Assembly: GCA_905221605.1 (NCBI GenBank)
Contig: CAJNDS010002079.1
Span: 611,001-675,000, forward strand
Source of the DNA: Symbiodinium natans
Taxonomy: Eukaryota; Sar; Dinophyceae; Suessiales; Symbiodiniaceae
DNA: 64,000 nucleotides
Reading direction: 5' to 3'
Both the position numbers and the translations under genes were made by a program. Positions 10,444 through 19,509 of this stretch are shown here, one piece after another (position 1 is the first letter of the stretch; each line of letters opens with the position of its first letter). The notes beneath the pieces were generated by a model, which was given only the letters and a program-made list of their open reading frames with translations, was not told where the DNA came from and ran no database searches.

Positions 10444-10543
10444 AGCCCGACGTTCTGTCCCAGGGCGGGTGTCGAGTACGCGTACAAGCAGTCGGAAAGC
10501 GGCTCTTGGACGGCCTCTCGCAACTCGGCCATTTCGAGGGATG
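10444..10543 (+). CDS. Exon candidate, product unknown
   Basis: Acceptor CAACCCTTCAG after CCCTAAA repeats; donor GATG|GTATACC. Reads VQAVGKRLLDGLSQLGHFEG. Ends in phase 2, fitting the next exon. Confidence 0.6.
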
Positions 10544-10546
10544 GTA

Positions 10547-10640
10547 TACCTGAAACCCCAATTACCTGCAGTTTAGTGGTAATTACCCCTTACTTAATAG
10601 GTAGAACCCATAAAGCTGCAGGTCATTGGGGTTACAGGTA
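10547..10640. mobile_element. Palindromic element (M7), single copy here
   Basis: Arms TACCTGAAACCCCAATTACC and GGTCATTGGGGTTACAGGTA are near-perfect inverted repeats. It sits directly behind the previous exon's donor. Confidence 0.65.
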
Positions 10641-10842
10641 GGGTTTTGGGGCTTTAGGGGTTGAGGGTTTCGGGTTTAAGAGCTTAAGGGTTCTCAGGGG
10701 CTTCGTAAAGGGTGGCTTAGGGTTGGGTTTGGGGGTTTAGGGGTTCAGGGTTCAAGAGTTGGGGGGTTTAGGAGTTCAGGGCTTTGGAGTTTGTAGGGCA
10801 TAGAGTTGGGGTTTAGGGTACGCCGCGCATTGTAAGATCCAG

Positions 10843-10892
10843 GTGCCTGTCACCCCGACAAGACCTTCATCCTCTTGATTTTTTGCTTCAGA
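10843..10892 (+). CDS. Exon candidate, product unknown
   Basis: Acceptor AAGATCCAG, GC donor A|GCCTCT. Reads CLSPRQDLHPLDFLLQ in the phase set by the previous exon. TTTAGGG upstream, CCCTAAA downstream. Confidence 0.5.
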
Positions 10893-11011
10893 GCCTCTAA
10901 ATTCCCACCCTAAACCCTAACAGCCTAGACCCCCAAACCCTAACCCTAACAGCCCTGACCCCCGAGCACCGCCGCTTCCGCCCACCCCAGCCCAAACCCG
11001 GAAGAAAAAAG

Positions 11012-11057
11012 CCAATACATTCGATAGCTACCCACCTTGTCCGGGCGTTTTTGGCCA
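11012..11057 (+). CDS. Exon candidate, product unknown
   Basis: Acceptor GAAAAAAG. The reading that fits the previous phase is TNTFDSYPPCPGVFG with donor GTGAGCG. A longer alternative (PIHSIATHLVRAFLASERSV) ends at GTAAAACG at 11086. Confidence 0.45.
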
Positions 11058-11270
11058 GTGAGCGTTCAGTGTCCGTGAGTGGTGGTAAAACGCAGGGCTT
11101 GGGGGCTTTTGCCCTGGGCCAGGGCAGTTCTTGCTTAGGGCTCAGGTCAGGCTGGAGCCTATGTCCCGTCTCAAGCCCTAAAAACTCTAAGCCCTGAACA
11201 CCCTTAAGAAAAAACAAAGCCTTTGAAACCTAAACATCAAATTGGGAAACCCTACAAAACCCGAGATGGC

Positions 11271-11370
11271 GGTTTCCGAAATTAGGGGTATCTTGTTGGG
11301 GTCCTTATTATATGGGAACCCTACTATTTGGGGGTCTATATTGAGGATCCCCTTTTCTCGTAAACCCCCC
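11271..11370. mobile_element. MITE-like palindrome, family M3
   Basis: GGTTTCCGAAATTAGGGGTA at the left and CCCCTTTTCTCGTAAACCC at the right pair imperfectly. The middle TTGGGGTCCTTATTATA is shared with copies at 43.7, 52.9, 53.3, 58.2 and 62.5 kb. Confidence 0.7.
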
Positions 11371-11592
11371 AAAATGCCCTGAAAACCCTAAAAAAAACCC
11401 AAAGCCCGTAAAGCCCCAAAAGACCCCAACATCAAGTTGGAAAACCCTAAAAGTCCGAAAGCCCTTAAGAATTCACCGACGGCCTTGGCTTTCCTCTTGG
11501 CTGGCTCTTGGGACTTTAACCTTTTGGACCCTAAACCAACCCTATAAACCCTAAACCCTTAAAAATCACTGACGGCGCGTTGAGGGATGCAG

Positions 11593-11668
11593 CACTTCCT
11601 GACCGGTGCTTGCCGCAGCGATGACACGGTGGAGACGGCGGCCAACGGCCAGCTCTTTTGGCGGCGAT
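11593..11668 (+). CDS. Exon candidate, product unknown
   Basis: Acceptor GGATGCAG, donor GAT|GTTGGTG. Reads DDTVETAANGQLFWRR. Ends in phase 1, fitting the next exon. Confidence 0.5.
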
Positions 11669-11845
11669 GTTGGTGTAGATTTAGGGCCTTTTTGTTGGGA
11701 CTCTAGGGGGTTTAGGGTTTAGGGTTTACGGTTTAGGGTTTAGGGCTTAGGGTTGACGGTTTAGGGTTTAGGGTTGGGTTCCGGCTTAGGGTGTCGGGGT
11801 TTGATGTTCAGGGATTTAGGAGTCTAGGGCTCCTTCCGCAAGCAG

Positions 11846-11871
11846 CAATTCCCGTTACCAAACTATCTGGA
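11846..11871 (+). CDS. Short exon candidate (26 nt)
   Basis: Acceptor CCGCAAGCAG, donor GGA|GTACTTGG. Adds SIPVTKLSG in the phase of the previous exon, just before a G run. Confidence 0.45.
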
Positions 11872-12229
11872 GTACTTGGGGGGGGGGGGGGGCCTATACG
11901 TATGTAGTATGTGTCTACTTACTACAGATGCCCTCTCTTTGTAAGAGCATGCGACACTCTCCTAGGCCAGCTGGAAAGCCTAGTTGCCAACAACCGCCTT
12001 CACGCCTCATTGGGCCCCGCCTCAGCCCCAAGAAAGCGAAAGCCCTGAACCCCAAAAAGGCCCCAACGAAATCCACAACTGAAAAAATCTGAAAGTTCAA
12101 GAAGGCACCCTTCGAACTGTAAACCCCAAAGCCCTATGAAGCCCTAAACCTTAAACCCTCAACCCTAAACCCTAAACCCTAAACCCTAAACCCTAAACCC
12201 TCAACCCATCAAAGCCTACTACCCAAAAG

Positions 12230-12277
12230 GTTCACCACCGCTGGCATCTGCACGGCTACCTGTCTTGCCGCTTTAAG
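12230..12277 (+). CDS. Exon candidate, product unknown
   Basis: Acceptor CCCAAAAG, donor AAG|GTTTACAG. 16 codons VHHRWHLHGYLSCRFK, phase 0 on both sides, fitting its neighbours. CCCTAAA upstream, TTTAGGG downstream. Confidence 0.55.
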
Positions 12278-12978
12278 GTTTACAGAGTTTAGGGTTTAGG
12301 GTTTAGGGTTAGGGTTTAGGGTTTAGGCTTTAAGGTTTAGGGTTTAGGGTTTAGGGTTTCTGGGCTTTGGGGTTTTTAAGGTCTGGGCTTCTGTGGTTTT
12401 GGGACATCTTGCTTGGGCTCAAGCCTCCGGGTTTAGGGTTTAGGGTTTAGGGTTTAGGGTGTTTAAGTACCCTATTGTACGAGACCTTAGGGTCTTCGGG
12501 GCTTTTCGAAAGGGCCCGAAAGCCTAAAGCCAGACACCCCAAAACCCCAAGCCCTAACCCTAAACCCTAAACCCTTAAACCCCAAAGCCCTATGCTCCAA
12601 ACGAGGCCCTCAGGGTTCAGTAAGTCCGACAGAAGGTCGGCGGGCTGACTGCCTTGAAACCCTAAACCCTAAACCCTAAATCCGAAACCCTAAACCCTAA
12701 ACACTAAACCCTAAGCCCTACACCCTAAACCCTGAACCCTAAACCCTAACCCTAAACCCTAAACCCTCAACCCTCAACTTACAAAAACCCGGAGATGAAG
12801 GCAAGTAAGGGAATCAGAGTTTTAGGCATGGGAGGAGGGCCTAGTCTTTTGGTTTTCGGGGGGGGGGGGGGGGGGAGGGCTTTGAGGGGTGTAGGGTTTA
12901 GGGTTTAGGGTTTAGGGCTTAGGGCTTAGGGCTTAGGGCTTATAGGGTTTAGGATTAAAGGCCCTTCTCACCTCTCAG

Positions 12979-13041
12979 GATGTCGTGACCCTCTTCTCGG
13001 ACCACACGCTGGCAGTGATGATCAGCCGCCCATCTACAGGA
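12979..13041 (+). CDS. Exon candidate, product unknown
   Basis: Strong acceptor CTTCTCACCTCTCAG; GC donor GGA|GCCTGA. Reads DVVTLFSDHTLAVMISRPST, phase 0 to phase 0. TTTAGGG upstream, CCCTAAA downstream. Confidence 0.65.
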
Positions 13042-13380
13042 GCCTGAAAATGATCCCCACCAAAGCCTGAACCCTAAACCCTAAACCCTAAACCCTAAAC
13101 CCTAAAGCCCTAGCACACCCTAAGAACCCCAAACTCTCCAGGACCTAAGCCATCAAACCCTCACCCGAACACCACTAGAAACTTCTCAAGCCTGACCCCT
13201 GAAACCCCAAAACCTTGGACACCCCTAACTGCTAAACCATAGCTTTTACGCACCCTAAACCCTCCACGCCGTTTAAACCTTTCGTCAGCTAACACGCCCG
13301 AAGACCCTCACTGAACCCCGAACCCGAAACCCCTAAACCCTAAGCCCCCAAACCCACCCCCCCCCCCCCAAAAAAAAAAA

Positions 13381-13400
13381 AAAAATAATAATAAATAAAT

Positions 13401-13432
<32 letters not shown>
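13381..13432. repeat. A run and (TA)n microsatellite
   Basis: Poly-C, poly-A, then (TA)n. The reverse-strand frames here are low complexity (YIYIYIYIYIF). Confidence 0.9.
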
Positions 13433-13437
<5 letters not shown>

Positions 13438-13473
13438 CAATAAGCAAAAGATATATAAGCAAAATGCAAACAG

Positions 13474-13563
13474 CCCGAGGCCTCACCTTCCAACGGCGAG
13501 GCGATGGCGCGGCCACCATCAAGTCGTCGACGTGTCAGCTCGCACCCGGGGCCGACCATGGCG
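13474..13563 (+). CDS. Exon candidate, product unknown
   Basis: Acceptor ATGCAAACAG, donor GCG|GTGCCTTTAGGG. 30 open codons, phase 0, fitting the previous exon. Contains ASPSNGEAMARPPSSRRRVS, probably a disordered basic segment. Confidence 0.6.
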
Positions 13564-13668
13564 GTGCCTTTAGGGGACTCTTTCGGGTCAATAAGTGGGA
13601 TGAGGTGTTAGGGTTTAGGGTTTAGGGTTTAGGGTTTAGGGTTTAGGGTTTAGGTTTAGGTTTTTTGG

Positions 13669-13770
13669 TTGGGATGTTCCCCCTTATACTAACAGTCCCT
13701 AATAGGGATTGTAATTGGGGGCACTATGCATCCCTATTAAGGACTGTCAGTATAAGGGGGAACATCCCAA
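13669..13770. mobile_element. MITE-like palindrome, family M1 (best-preserved copy)
   Basis: TTGGGATGTTCCCCCTTATA at the left matches TATAAGGGGGAACATCCCAA at the right exactly. Inner arms AACAGTCCCTAATAGGGATT and ATCCCTATTAAGGACTGTCA also pair. About 100 bp with no coding capacity. Confidence 0.85.
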
Positions 13771-13820
13771 GTTTGGGTTTTGGGGTTCAAGGTCTCGGGC
13801 CCCAAAACCTAAATCATCAG

Positions 13821-13882
13821 TTCTGGAGAGAGCAGGTGTACTAGGAGTCTACGGGAGAAGGTTGGCTGACGACTCTTGTAAG
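13821..13882 (+). CDS. Exon candidate, product unknown
   Basis: Acceptor TAAATCATCAG, donor AAG|GTCTCATG. Reads LERAGVLGVYGRRLADDSCK. Another frame with an early GTGTAC donor would fit the previous phase better. Confidence 0.4.
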
Positions 13883-13931
13883 GTCTCATGACCTGATGAG
13901 TTGAGGCGGTGGGTCGATTTTTCATTCTACC

Positions 13932-14026
13932 TTGGGATGCTAGCAGTCCTTGCTAGGGATGTTAGTACCCACCTATGAAAATCCCTACTAAGGACCGCTG
14001 GTAAAGTATAGGGGGGAACATCCCAA
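13932..14026. mobile_element. Degenerate M1 element
   Basis: TTGGGATGCTAGCAGTCC at the left, GGGGGGAACATCCCAA at the right. Part of the left arm is lost. Confidence 0.6.
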
Positions 14027-14061
14027 ATTCTGCCCCTTTGAACCCTCAGCCTTTCGAACGT

Positions 14062-14424
14062 CGTCCCCCCCCCCCATCCCCCCCCCGTCCCCCCCCCCTC
14101 CCCCCCCCTCCCCCCCCACCCTCCCCCCCCCTCCCCCCCCCTCCCCCCCCCCCTCCCCCCCCCTCCCCCCCCCCTCCCCCCCCCCCCCCCCTCTCCCCCC
14201 CCTCCCCCCTCCCCCCCCCTCCCGCTTTCCCCTCCCCCCCCCCTCCCCCCCCCCCCTCCCCCCCCCGCTCCCCCCTCCCCCCCCCCTCCCCCCCCCTCCC
14301 CCCCCCTCCCCCCCCCCCCTCCCCCCCCCCCCTCCCCCTCCCCCCCCCTCCCTCCCCCCCCCCCCCATCCCCCCTCCCCCCCCCCCGCGTGCCGTCTCCG
14401 CCCCCCTCCCCCCCCCCCCCCCCT
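14062..14424. repeat. C-rich (CCCCCCCCT)n tract, about 360 bp
   Basis: Almost pure C with T every 7-9 bases. The complementary strand is G8-9A, with high G-quadruplex potential. Every long frame here on either strand (poly-Pro or poly-Gly) is an artefact. Confidence 0.95.
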
Positions 14425-14536
14425 GCAGTGGGTGTGGAGGCCCAACTTCCAAGGCCTTTTGGGCCCGGCAAATCCCCCCCCTGCAGTGGTGTGGAGCACA
14501 ACTTCCAAGGCCTTTTGGGCCCTGCAAATATCCCAC
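14423..14536 (+). repeat. Tandem duplication, 58-bp unit
   Basis: Two copies starting CTGCAGTGGGTGTGGAGG and CTGCAGTGGTGTGGAGCA share CAACTTCCAAGGCCTTTTGG. Each begins with an acceptor-like CCCCTGCAG after a pyrimidine tract, so it may be a duplicated exon start. Confidence 0.75.
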
Positions 14537-14663
14537 ATACCAAACGGAATTTGAGTTCCTCTACCCTAAACCCTAAGCCCAAGGCCCTAAGCCCTAAGCC
14601 CTAAGCCCTAAACCCTTACCCTAAACCCTAAACCCTAAAGCCCTCAACCCTCAACCCCAACAG

Positions 14664-14753
14664 GGCTTCCCAGGCCAGATTTTAGCCTGCCTCAACGCAA
14701 CTAAGGCCTACCAACGAAGCTGCTGGGCGTCGTCAGCCTTATGCACACCCCAA
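14664..14753 (+). CDS. Exon candidate, product unknown
   Basis: Acceptor AACCCCAACAG after CCCTAAA repeats. Reads GFPGQILACLNATKAYQRSC and stays open to the next repeat. GC donor CAA|GCAGCA chosen because it keeps phase with the next exon. Confidence 0.55.
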
Positions 14754-14940
14754 GCAGCACAGCCCAAGCCCTAAACTCCTAAACCCTAAACTCCTAAACC
14801 CGAAACCCCAAACCCTAAACTCCTAAACCGTAAGCTCCCCTAAACCCTTTTCTCCGAAACCCTTTTCTCCGAAACCGCAAACCCTAAACTCCGACACCCG
14901 AAGCCCTAGCCCTCAACCCTCACTGCATCGGACACCCCAG

Positions 14941-14977
14941 CCCATAGACCAGAACTCGCTCGGGGCCTGCAGTTTGG
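14941..14977 (+). CDS. Exon candidate, product unknown
   Basis: Acceptor GGACACCCCAG, donor G|GTTTAGCAAG. Reads PIDQNSLGACSL. Phase fits both neighbours. Confidence 0.5.
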
Positions 14978-15091
14978 GTTTAGCAAGATGGTTTTTTAGG
15001 GCTTAGGGAACTTTTTGGTTGAGGGCTAGAGTTTAGGGTTTAGGGTTAATCTAGGTTTATGAGGTCAGCTACTGTACTTAGCCAACAACAG

Positions 15092-15264
15092 TTGTTCTTC
15101 AAACTCTGTCTTGGGCTTCCGAATTTCAGAGGAATAAGTTTGTCTCTGGAGCCTGGGACCCCATGGTTAAATTGAGAAGCGCTTCTCGATGGCAGGTTTT
15201 GCCCTCAGAAAATTCAGGTCACCGCCGGGGTACCTCGAAACGTGGAACATGGGAGGCTTCCCAA
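15092..15264 (+). CDS. Exon candidate, product unknown
   Basis: Acceptor CCAACAACAG; 57 open codons; GC donor CAA|GCCTTAACC into CCCTAAA. Contains FQRNKFVSGAWDPMVKLRSA. The start completes the split codon of the previous exon. A GT at 15196 could shorten it. Confidence 0.65.
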
Positions 15265-15542
15265 GCCTTAACCCTAAACCCTAAAGGCCGAAACCCTACA
15301 GAAGCTGAATGGTGAAGGGTTTCGCAGCGAAGCATCTGGGGGTCTCCTCCCGCCTCCCTCCCCCATCCCTTCCCAAAATCCGTCGTCTGAGATATTCGGG
15401 AACCCCGCAGCAAAAACCAATTGAAGCCCAAGAAACCCTCAAGATTCCCAAGGAAGCCTAAAACCCTAAACCCCAAACCCTAAACCCTAAACCCCAAACC
15501 CTAAACCCCAAACCCTAAACTCCAAACCCTAAACCCTGTTAG

Positions 15543-15594
15543 CCCTGGAGCCGCTAGGCACGGTGGGGCCCTATCTCGTCCCAGGACCTTCGCG
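15543..15594 (+). CDS. Exon candidate, product unknown
   Basis: Acceptor AACCCTGTTAG, donor CG|GTAGTGCG. Reads LEPLGTVGPYLVPGPS. A second frame is also open. Confidence 0.45.
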
Positions 15595-15675
15595 GTAGTG
15601 CGCGAATGTGAGGGCTTGCATCCGTTTGGGGTTTAGGGCTTAGGGCTTAGGGCTTCGGATGTCCGCATTCTACAG

Positions 15676-15710
15676 GAATAATGAGGAAGGTGTCTGACCT
15701 TTTTCGCGGC
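15676..15710 (+). CDS. Short exon candidate
   Basis: Acceptor CATTCTACAG, donor GGC|GTGTCC, reading IMRKVSDLFRG. A donor GTGTCTG at 15690 would leave only 14 nt. Confidence 0.4.
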
Positions 15711-15860
15711 GTGTCCTAAATGAGCCCTAAACCCTGTTGAGGGTTCAGGGTGCCTACACTCTAACCCTAAACCCAAATGAGCAGCTTTTTTTACAATGTA
15801 TATATATTTTAAGGGGCTGCGCCCATGGGCGGGCAGCGCACGCAGAAGCCCGGGGCGAGC

Positions 15861-16030
15861 AGTTTCTAAGCATGTTGAGGCCCCTAAACTCCCTTAAAAT
15901 CTCTAAGCGTTAAGTTTCTAAGCATTTTCAGGCCCCTAAACTCCCTTCAAATCTCTAAGCGTTTGAGACTCCTAGACTCCCTTAACGTTTCTAAGCACTT
16001 TATAAGGCCCCTAAACTCCCTTTTTCCTAG
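15861..16030. repeat. Imperfect minisatellite, about 52 bp
   Basis: Three diverged copies of TTTCTAAGCATTTTCAGGCC plus CCTAAACTCCCTT. This is the left edge of the island without telomeric repeats. Confidence 0.75.
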
Positions 16031-16059
16031 CCCCGGGCTTAGACACGTCGCTTATGCCC

Positions 16060-16847
16060 GCCCTTTGGGGGGCATCATGCTCCTGATGCGCCCCCGGGGT
16101 CCCGCCCCGGGAGCCGCTGATGCTCCTGATGCGCGCCTGGGGGTCCCGGGCTGGACCCGCTGATGCTCATGATGCGCGCCCTCTGGGGGCCTCCGTGGCG
16201 ACGCAAAAAAGCCACGAAAAAAAAACCGTTCACCGGCGGCACGCGGGGGTCGGCGGCACTGGCGTCCGGCCTAATTCTGCTTCGCAGAAGGCCAGAGGCC
16301 AGCAAGGCTATTCCCGGGACGACCCGGGCTAAAAGGTCCGCATTTGCTCGGTCCTTTGGGACCTCGCGCTGCCCGATTTAATGGCTACCGCCAGTGCCGC
16401 CGACCCCAAATTTTCGAAGGTGGGTGGGGTGCACGGGGGGGGTGGGGGGGGGGGTGGGGGTGGGGGGGAAGGGCGGAGCAAGCGGAGCGGGCGGAGGGGG
16501 CGGGCATGCACTGGAGCCCTTATTTAAAGTCAGTCATCTAATTGAGTCTGGGCCAGAGGCCCGTAAAACTGTGGGGCCATGATCCAGTAGGCACACAAAA
16601 CCATCAAGGGCATGGAGCCATTGGGGGGGAGATTGGGGAGTTGGGGGGTGGAAGGCACAGGTTCTTGGTCCGATTACCCGCGTTCCTTTCTTCTTGTGTA
16701 TCTTCCGCTTCCGGGGTATATGGGCCTATCCACGTTCTTGGCACGTGGGCCATGGGGCTTCCCAAGTTTGGGATACATAGCCTGCCTAAGGCTTCTATCA
16801 CCGTTCCGGGTATGTGCGAAAATCACACACTCCGCCTCCCTACGTAG
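16060..16847. other. GC-rich region without a clear gene
   Basis: Holds short repeats of GCTGATGCTCCTGATGCGCG (16080-16180), an AAAAAAGCCACG patch and a G-rich tract (16430-16510). Open frames on both strands overlap with no clear winner. A possible short exon follows TTCTGCTTCGCAG at 16287. Confidence 0.4.
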
Positions 16848-16968
16848 CGCCCCCAAAATTCTCAAACGGGTCATCGATCAGGTTTTACTGCGCAGATTGA
16901 AGTTCATACCATCAAACTTGCAAGCGTGCATACTGCGACAGCGAGACCAGTGGAGCGGAACTCGTCTG
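16848..16968 (+). CDS. Exon candidate, product unknown
   Basis: Acceptor CCCTACGTAG, donor CTG|GTACATCC, 40 open codons. Contains LKFIPSNLQACILRQRDQWS. No telomere repeat nearby. Confidence 0.6.
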
Positions 16969-17107
16969 GTACATCCCAGGAATCTTTAGTCGGCAACAAC
17001 ATGCGAGCTGAGAAAAATGTCATCCGACGCTTGCCGATGTTTTTTGCGCGCTGGCTTCTCGATCAGTGTATGTGTTGTTGCATGTTGCCACTCTGACTGC
17101 TGTTCAG

Positions 17108-17241
17108 CCATTCGAGCGTCCAGGGCCGGGATTCATTGCTGTTGTCAGTGCGATGACGCGCAGTTGCCAGTGCGCCAGTTCTCTGGCCGGTGAAGCAGTT
17201 GCCAGGGGCTCAGTTGCTGACGAGAAGCTCACAAGGCAAGA
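17108..17241 (+). CDS. Exon candidate, product unknown
   Basis: Classic acceptor TCTGACTGCTGTTCAG, donor GA|GTAACTCC. 44 open codons, about 44% with G at position 1. Contains AGEAVARGSVADEKLTRQ. Phase fits the exon at 16848. If the donor is not used, an in-frame TAA follows at once. Confidence 0.6.
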
Positions 17242-17245
17242 GTAA

Positions 17246-17347
17246 CTCCGAAGCACGGAGGCTCCAGAGCCCGTGGAGTACCGCGTGCTGCAAGGGGCGC
17301 TCTTCAAGAAGCCGAGCAAAGACCCAAGCAGTGCGAAGGCCTGGCGT
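17246..17347 (+). CDS. Coding-like block between two in-frame stops
   Basis: Same frame as its neighbours. It lies between a TAA (17243) and a TGA (17348) and reads PVEYRVLQGALFKKPSKDPS, with 38% G at position 1. No good splice sites of suitable length separate it, so this may be decay, tiny introns or sequence error. Confidence 0.4.
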
Positions 17348-17353
17348 TGACAG

Positions 17354-17678
17354 ATGTACTTACAGCAGGTTGTGGAACCCACACAGCTGTGCAACAAAGA
17401 GGTGACGAAGCTGAGTCGCAAAGTTGGTTCGAAGGCTCTGGCGAAGGGATGCCGGCCACAGTCACAAGCACTTCTGACGTTCTCCGACGGTCGATGTACC
17501 TTGGAGGTCCGGAGCACGGGACGAACCTGGCGGGGTCCTGCCGGTGGGCTGTGGATTGAGCGGCGCTCCCAGGAGCTGCCTGCCACCTCGACCGCCGTGG
17601 GATCTCAGCTTCATTTTCGTGCTCCAAGGCTGGATGCAAAAAAACCGGGCTGGCTACTGGCATTCCCTGCATGCGTTG

Positions 17679-17679
<1 letters not shown>
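17354..17679 (+). CDS. Exon candidate, 108 codons, product unknown
   Basis: Longest clean + strand block. Begins after GTTGACAG and ends GA|GTAGAGAG, where the (GA)n intron starts. Contains LCNKEVTKLSRKVGSKALAK. Ends in phase 2, matching the one-base start of the next exon. Confidence 0.6.
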
Positions 17680-17733
<54 letters not shown>

Positions 17734-17789
17734 TGTGAGAGAGAAAGAGAGAGAGCGAAAACTCAGTTTCTTCACTCTGTGCATTTCAG
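17680..17789 (+). repeat. (GA)n microsatellite forming most of an intron
   Basis: Donor GTAGAGAG leads into the (GA)n run. The 3' end TTTCTTCACTCTGTGCATTTCAG is a textbook acceptor. About 110 nt, and the flanking exons fit in phase. Confidence 0.7.
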
Positions 17790-17982
17790 GTTGAAGGCCC
17801 TGGCTTCAATCAGACAGGCGCAGCCTGCACTCATGCTCAACAGACTGATAGACTTCCTGCAATCTGCGGCGATCTTCCAGGACCTCTGTTGGAGAAGCTG
17901 CGCCCAGCAGAGGAGGCTCCTTGAAAGTGCATCCGAGCCAAGCTTCATCTACGGCGTCGCTTCCCACAAAGCAAAGGAGCCT
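17790..17982 (+). CDS. Exon candidate, product unknown
   Basis: Acceptor GTGCATTTCAG with a pyrimidine tract; donor CCT|GTAAATC. 64 open codons with LMLNRLIDFLQSAAIFQDLC. The frame stays open to 18,072, so it may run on. A 127-codon antisense frame here also looks coding-like, so strand is not fully certain. Confidence 0.55.
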
Positions 17983-18084
17983 GTAAATCTCCACACTCTC
18001 ACGCCACTCGATGAAAGCGTGGGCCTCGACATGCCGCGACGCACGCGGGAGTTTGGCGAGACATGGGGGTAGCCGCAGCATGCC

Positions 18085-18198
18085 ACAGCCATCGTTGCGC
18101 CCCGAAACGTTCGTTCCGGCGAGGGCTGTTCGACTTCGAGGCGCTGGACAGAGCCGAGCCCTCGCCCGAGCTGATTGCACAGCCTGCACTGGAATAGA
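18085..18198 (+). CDS. Coding-like block in another frame
   Basis: Reads GLFDFEALDRAEPSPELIAQ with 44% G at position 1, then a TAG. Splice sites joining it to its neighbours are not clear. Confidence 0.35.
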
Positions 18199-18306
18199 AA
18201 TGCGAGTGAAGTCTGCTTCTTGTTGCTCAGCTTGGGGTTACAGGAGGATCCCCCCCCGAACCCTAGCGCGTCCGATCCTGCCAGGCTGAGTCTGAGTTTG
18301 CTGCAG

Positions 18307-18464
18307 AGCGGGCTTCGCCACGACGACATGTTCGTGTCGGCAAAGGACCGCTGGACAGTCAGAAGATCTATCAAAGCGAGTGGGTTTACTGTTGACGTGC
18401 TTCAGGTGCATGCGGAAGGTCCTTTTGGAGGACACGAGACGATCCTCTGCTCCTCTGATGCAAG
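18307..18464 (+). CDS. Exon candidate, product unknown
   Basis: Acceptor TTTGCTGCAG; phase 0, fitting the exon ending at 17982. 52 codons with SIKASGFTVDVLQVHAEGPF. Donor G|GTTGAG, or GTGCTTG at 18470. Confidence 0.55.
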
Positions 18465-18656
18465 GTTGAGTGCTTGTTCATGTCGTAGTGGTCGCCTCAT
18501 GCCCTGAAGCTTCTCAAGCCTGCACGCCATCATTCCTTCCCTGCTTTCCTTGAATTTGAGTTTCTGCTGGAGAACCAACAAAGCTCTGCGCGTTCAGCTG
18601 TTGAAAGCTTAGCCTGGCTGCTTTTGCTGATAGCTTAGGCGATGCTCGTCGTGCAG

Positions 18657-18767
18657 GGAATCTCAAGGTGGTGGAAGTTGACGTCTGTACGTGGGGCCGC
18701 AAGTTGCCTGCCATCATCCTAGCCACGTGGCGCACGCTGATTGCCGGCCGAGGGTGCTCTCCGGGCA
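18657..18767 (+). CDS. Exon candidate, product unknown
   Basis: Acceptor CTCGTCGTGCAG, donor A|GTGCAAG. Reads NLKVVEVDVCTWGRKLPAII. Phase fits the 18470 donor of the previous exon. Confidence 0.5.
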
Positions 18768-18841
18768 GTGCAAGTCCTGCGTGGCCTTGTCGGATGCGCA
18801 GATGCTGGGCGGCCCAGTTCGTGAGACTCTCTTGCTTTAAG

Positions 18842-18921
18842 ACGGGTTGCCTACGAATGGCAATACGTACCGCAAGGACCGTGACTGCCGACCACCCTGT
18901 GCGGGCGGTCGGGGGGATTCG
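18842..18921 (+). CDS. Exon candidate, product unknown
   Basis: Acceptor CTTGCTTTAAG, donor TCG|GTCGGATG. Reads TNGNTYRKDRDCRPPC in the phase set by the previous exon. Confidence 0.5.
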
Positions 18922-18981
18922 GTCGGATGAGACAGAAGGCATCCCGGACTTCACAACCAAAGTCGTGGAGGATGTAGACAG

Positions 18982-19043
18982 GGCCAGTCTTCTTTGCTGA
19001 AAGCTCTGCGACACGGGATGAGGTGCTTTGGGCTTTGGACGCG
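18982..19043 (+). CDS. Exon candidate, product unknown
   Basis: Acceptor GATGTAGACAG, donor CG|GTAGAGTC. Reads GQSSLLKALRHGMRCFGLWT, phase fitting both neighbours. Confidence 0.45.
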
Positions 19044-19076
19044 GTAGAGTCGTGCCTGCCGGTGAGCTGAAGTTAG

Positions 19077-19133
19077 GCCCCCAAATCCACCTTGGAACAT
19101 GAGAGTTTTTGGTTTTGTGGATCAGGATGTGCA
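19077..19133 (+). CDS. Exon candidate, product unknown
   Basis: Acceptor GAAGTTAG, donor CA|GTAGGGTT. Reads PPNPPWNMRVFGFVDQDV. The same frame continues beyond an in-frame TAG into the next block. Confidence 0.5.
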
Positions 19134-19137
19134 GTAG

Positions 19138-19262
19138 GGTTCTACAACACGTCTGAAGGTGACCTATCACCACGGTCGATACGACCCGAAGGCCAAGATT
19201 TGTGGCGTAGGCCATGTTTACACTCGCGAATCAGCGACGAAAGAATGGCAGTACATTGGGAC
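19138..19262 (+). CDS. Exon candidate, product unknown
   Basis: Begins after GTGCAGTAG. 41 open codons with VTYHHGRYDPKAKICGVGHV. Donor AC|GTGTGTCC. The frame is shared with the blocks on either side, which are separated by stops. Confidence 0.5.
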
Positions 19263-19301
19263 GTGTGTCCAATGACATCCTTGTTCACTGAGCACGGCAA
19301 G

Positions 19302-19447
19302 GCCGACGAAAACCTCCCCGGTCCAGTTTCCTGGCGCCGCAATCTTGAAAGGATTGTCCTATGGCAATTCGGCGAAGGCGCCCGAGCAAGCCATGGAGGT
19401 ACCGATGCTCGAGACACCGATCTTCGAAAACGACAATGCTAAGGTTG
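19302..19447 (+). CDS. Exon candidate, product unknown
   Basis: Acceptor CACGGCAAG after a putative 39-nt intron; donor G|GTGATGCC. Contains SYGNSAKAPEQAMEVPMLET. The phases fit. Confidence 0.5.
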
Positions 19448-19509
19448 GTGATGCCGCAGAAAATGTGTGTGTCAGTGCTACTCACTGCCCATGACCATGT
19501 CATCGCCAG

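Noticed and set aside
13927-14604. Long frames on both strands, up to 203 codons, rich in Pro (+) or Gly/Glu/Arg (-)
   Set aside because: They translate the C8T tract in all frames; composition is pure simple sequence.
17806-18189. 127-codon - strand frame with coding-like first-position G
   Set aside because: The + exon at 17790 has a textbook acceptor and fits in phase with its neighbour. I kept the + reading but lowered its confidence.
18514-19215. 233-codon open frame on the - strand
   Set aside because: Very few acidic residues, excess Ser/Thr/Arg/Pro, and no motif. The + strand blocks here are better balanced and fit in phase, so it looks like a shadow. An antisense gene is not fully excluded.
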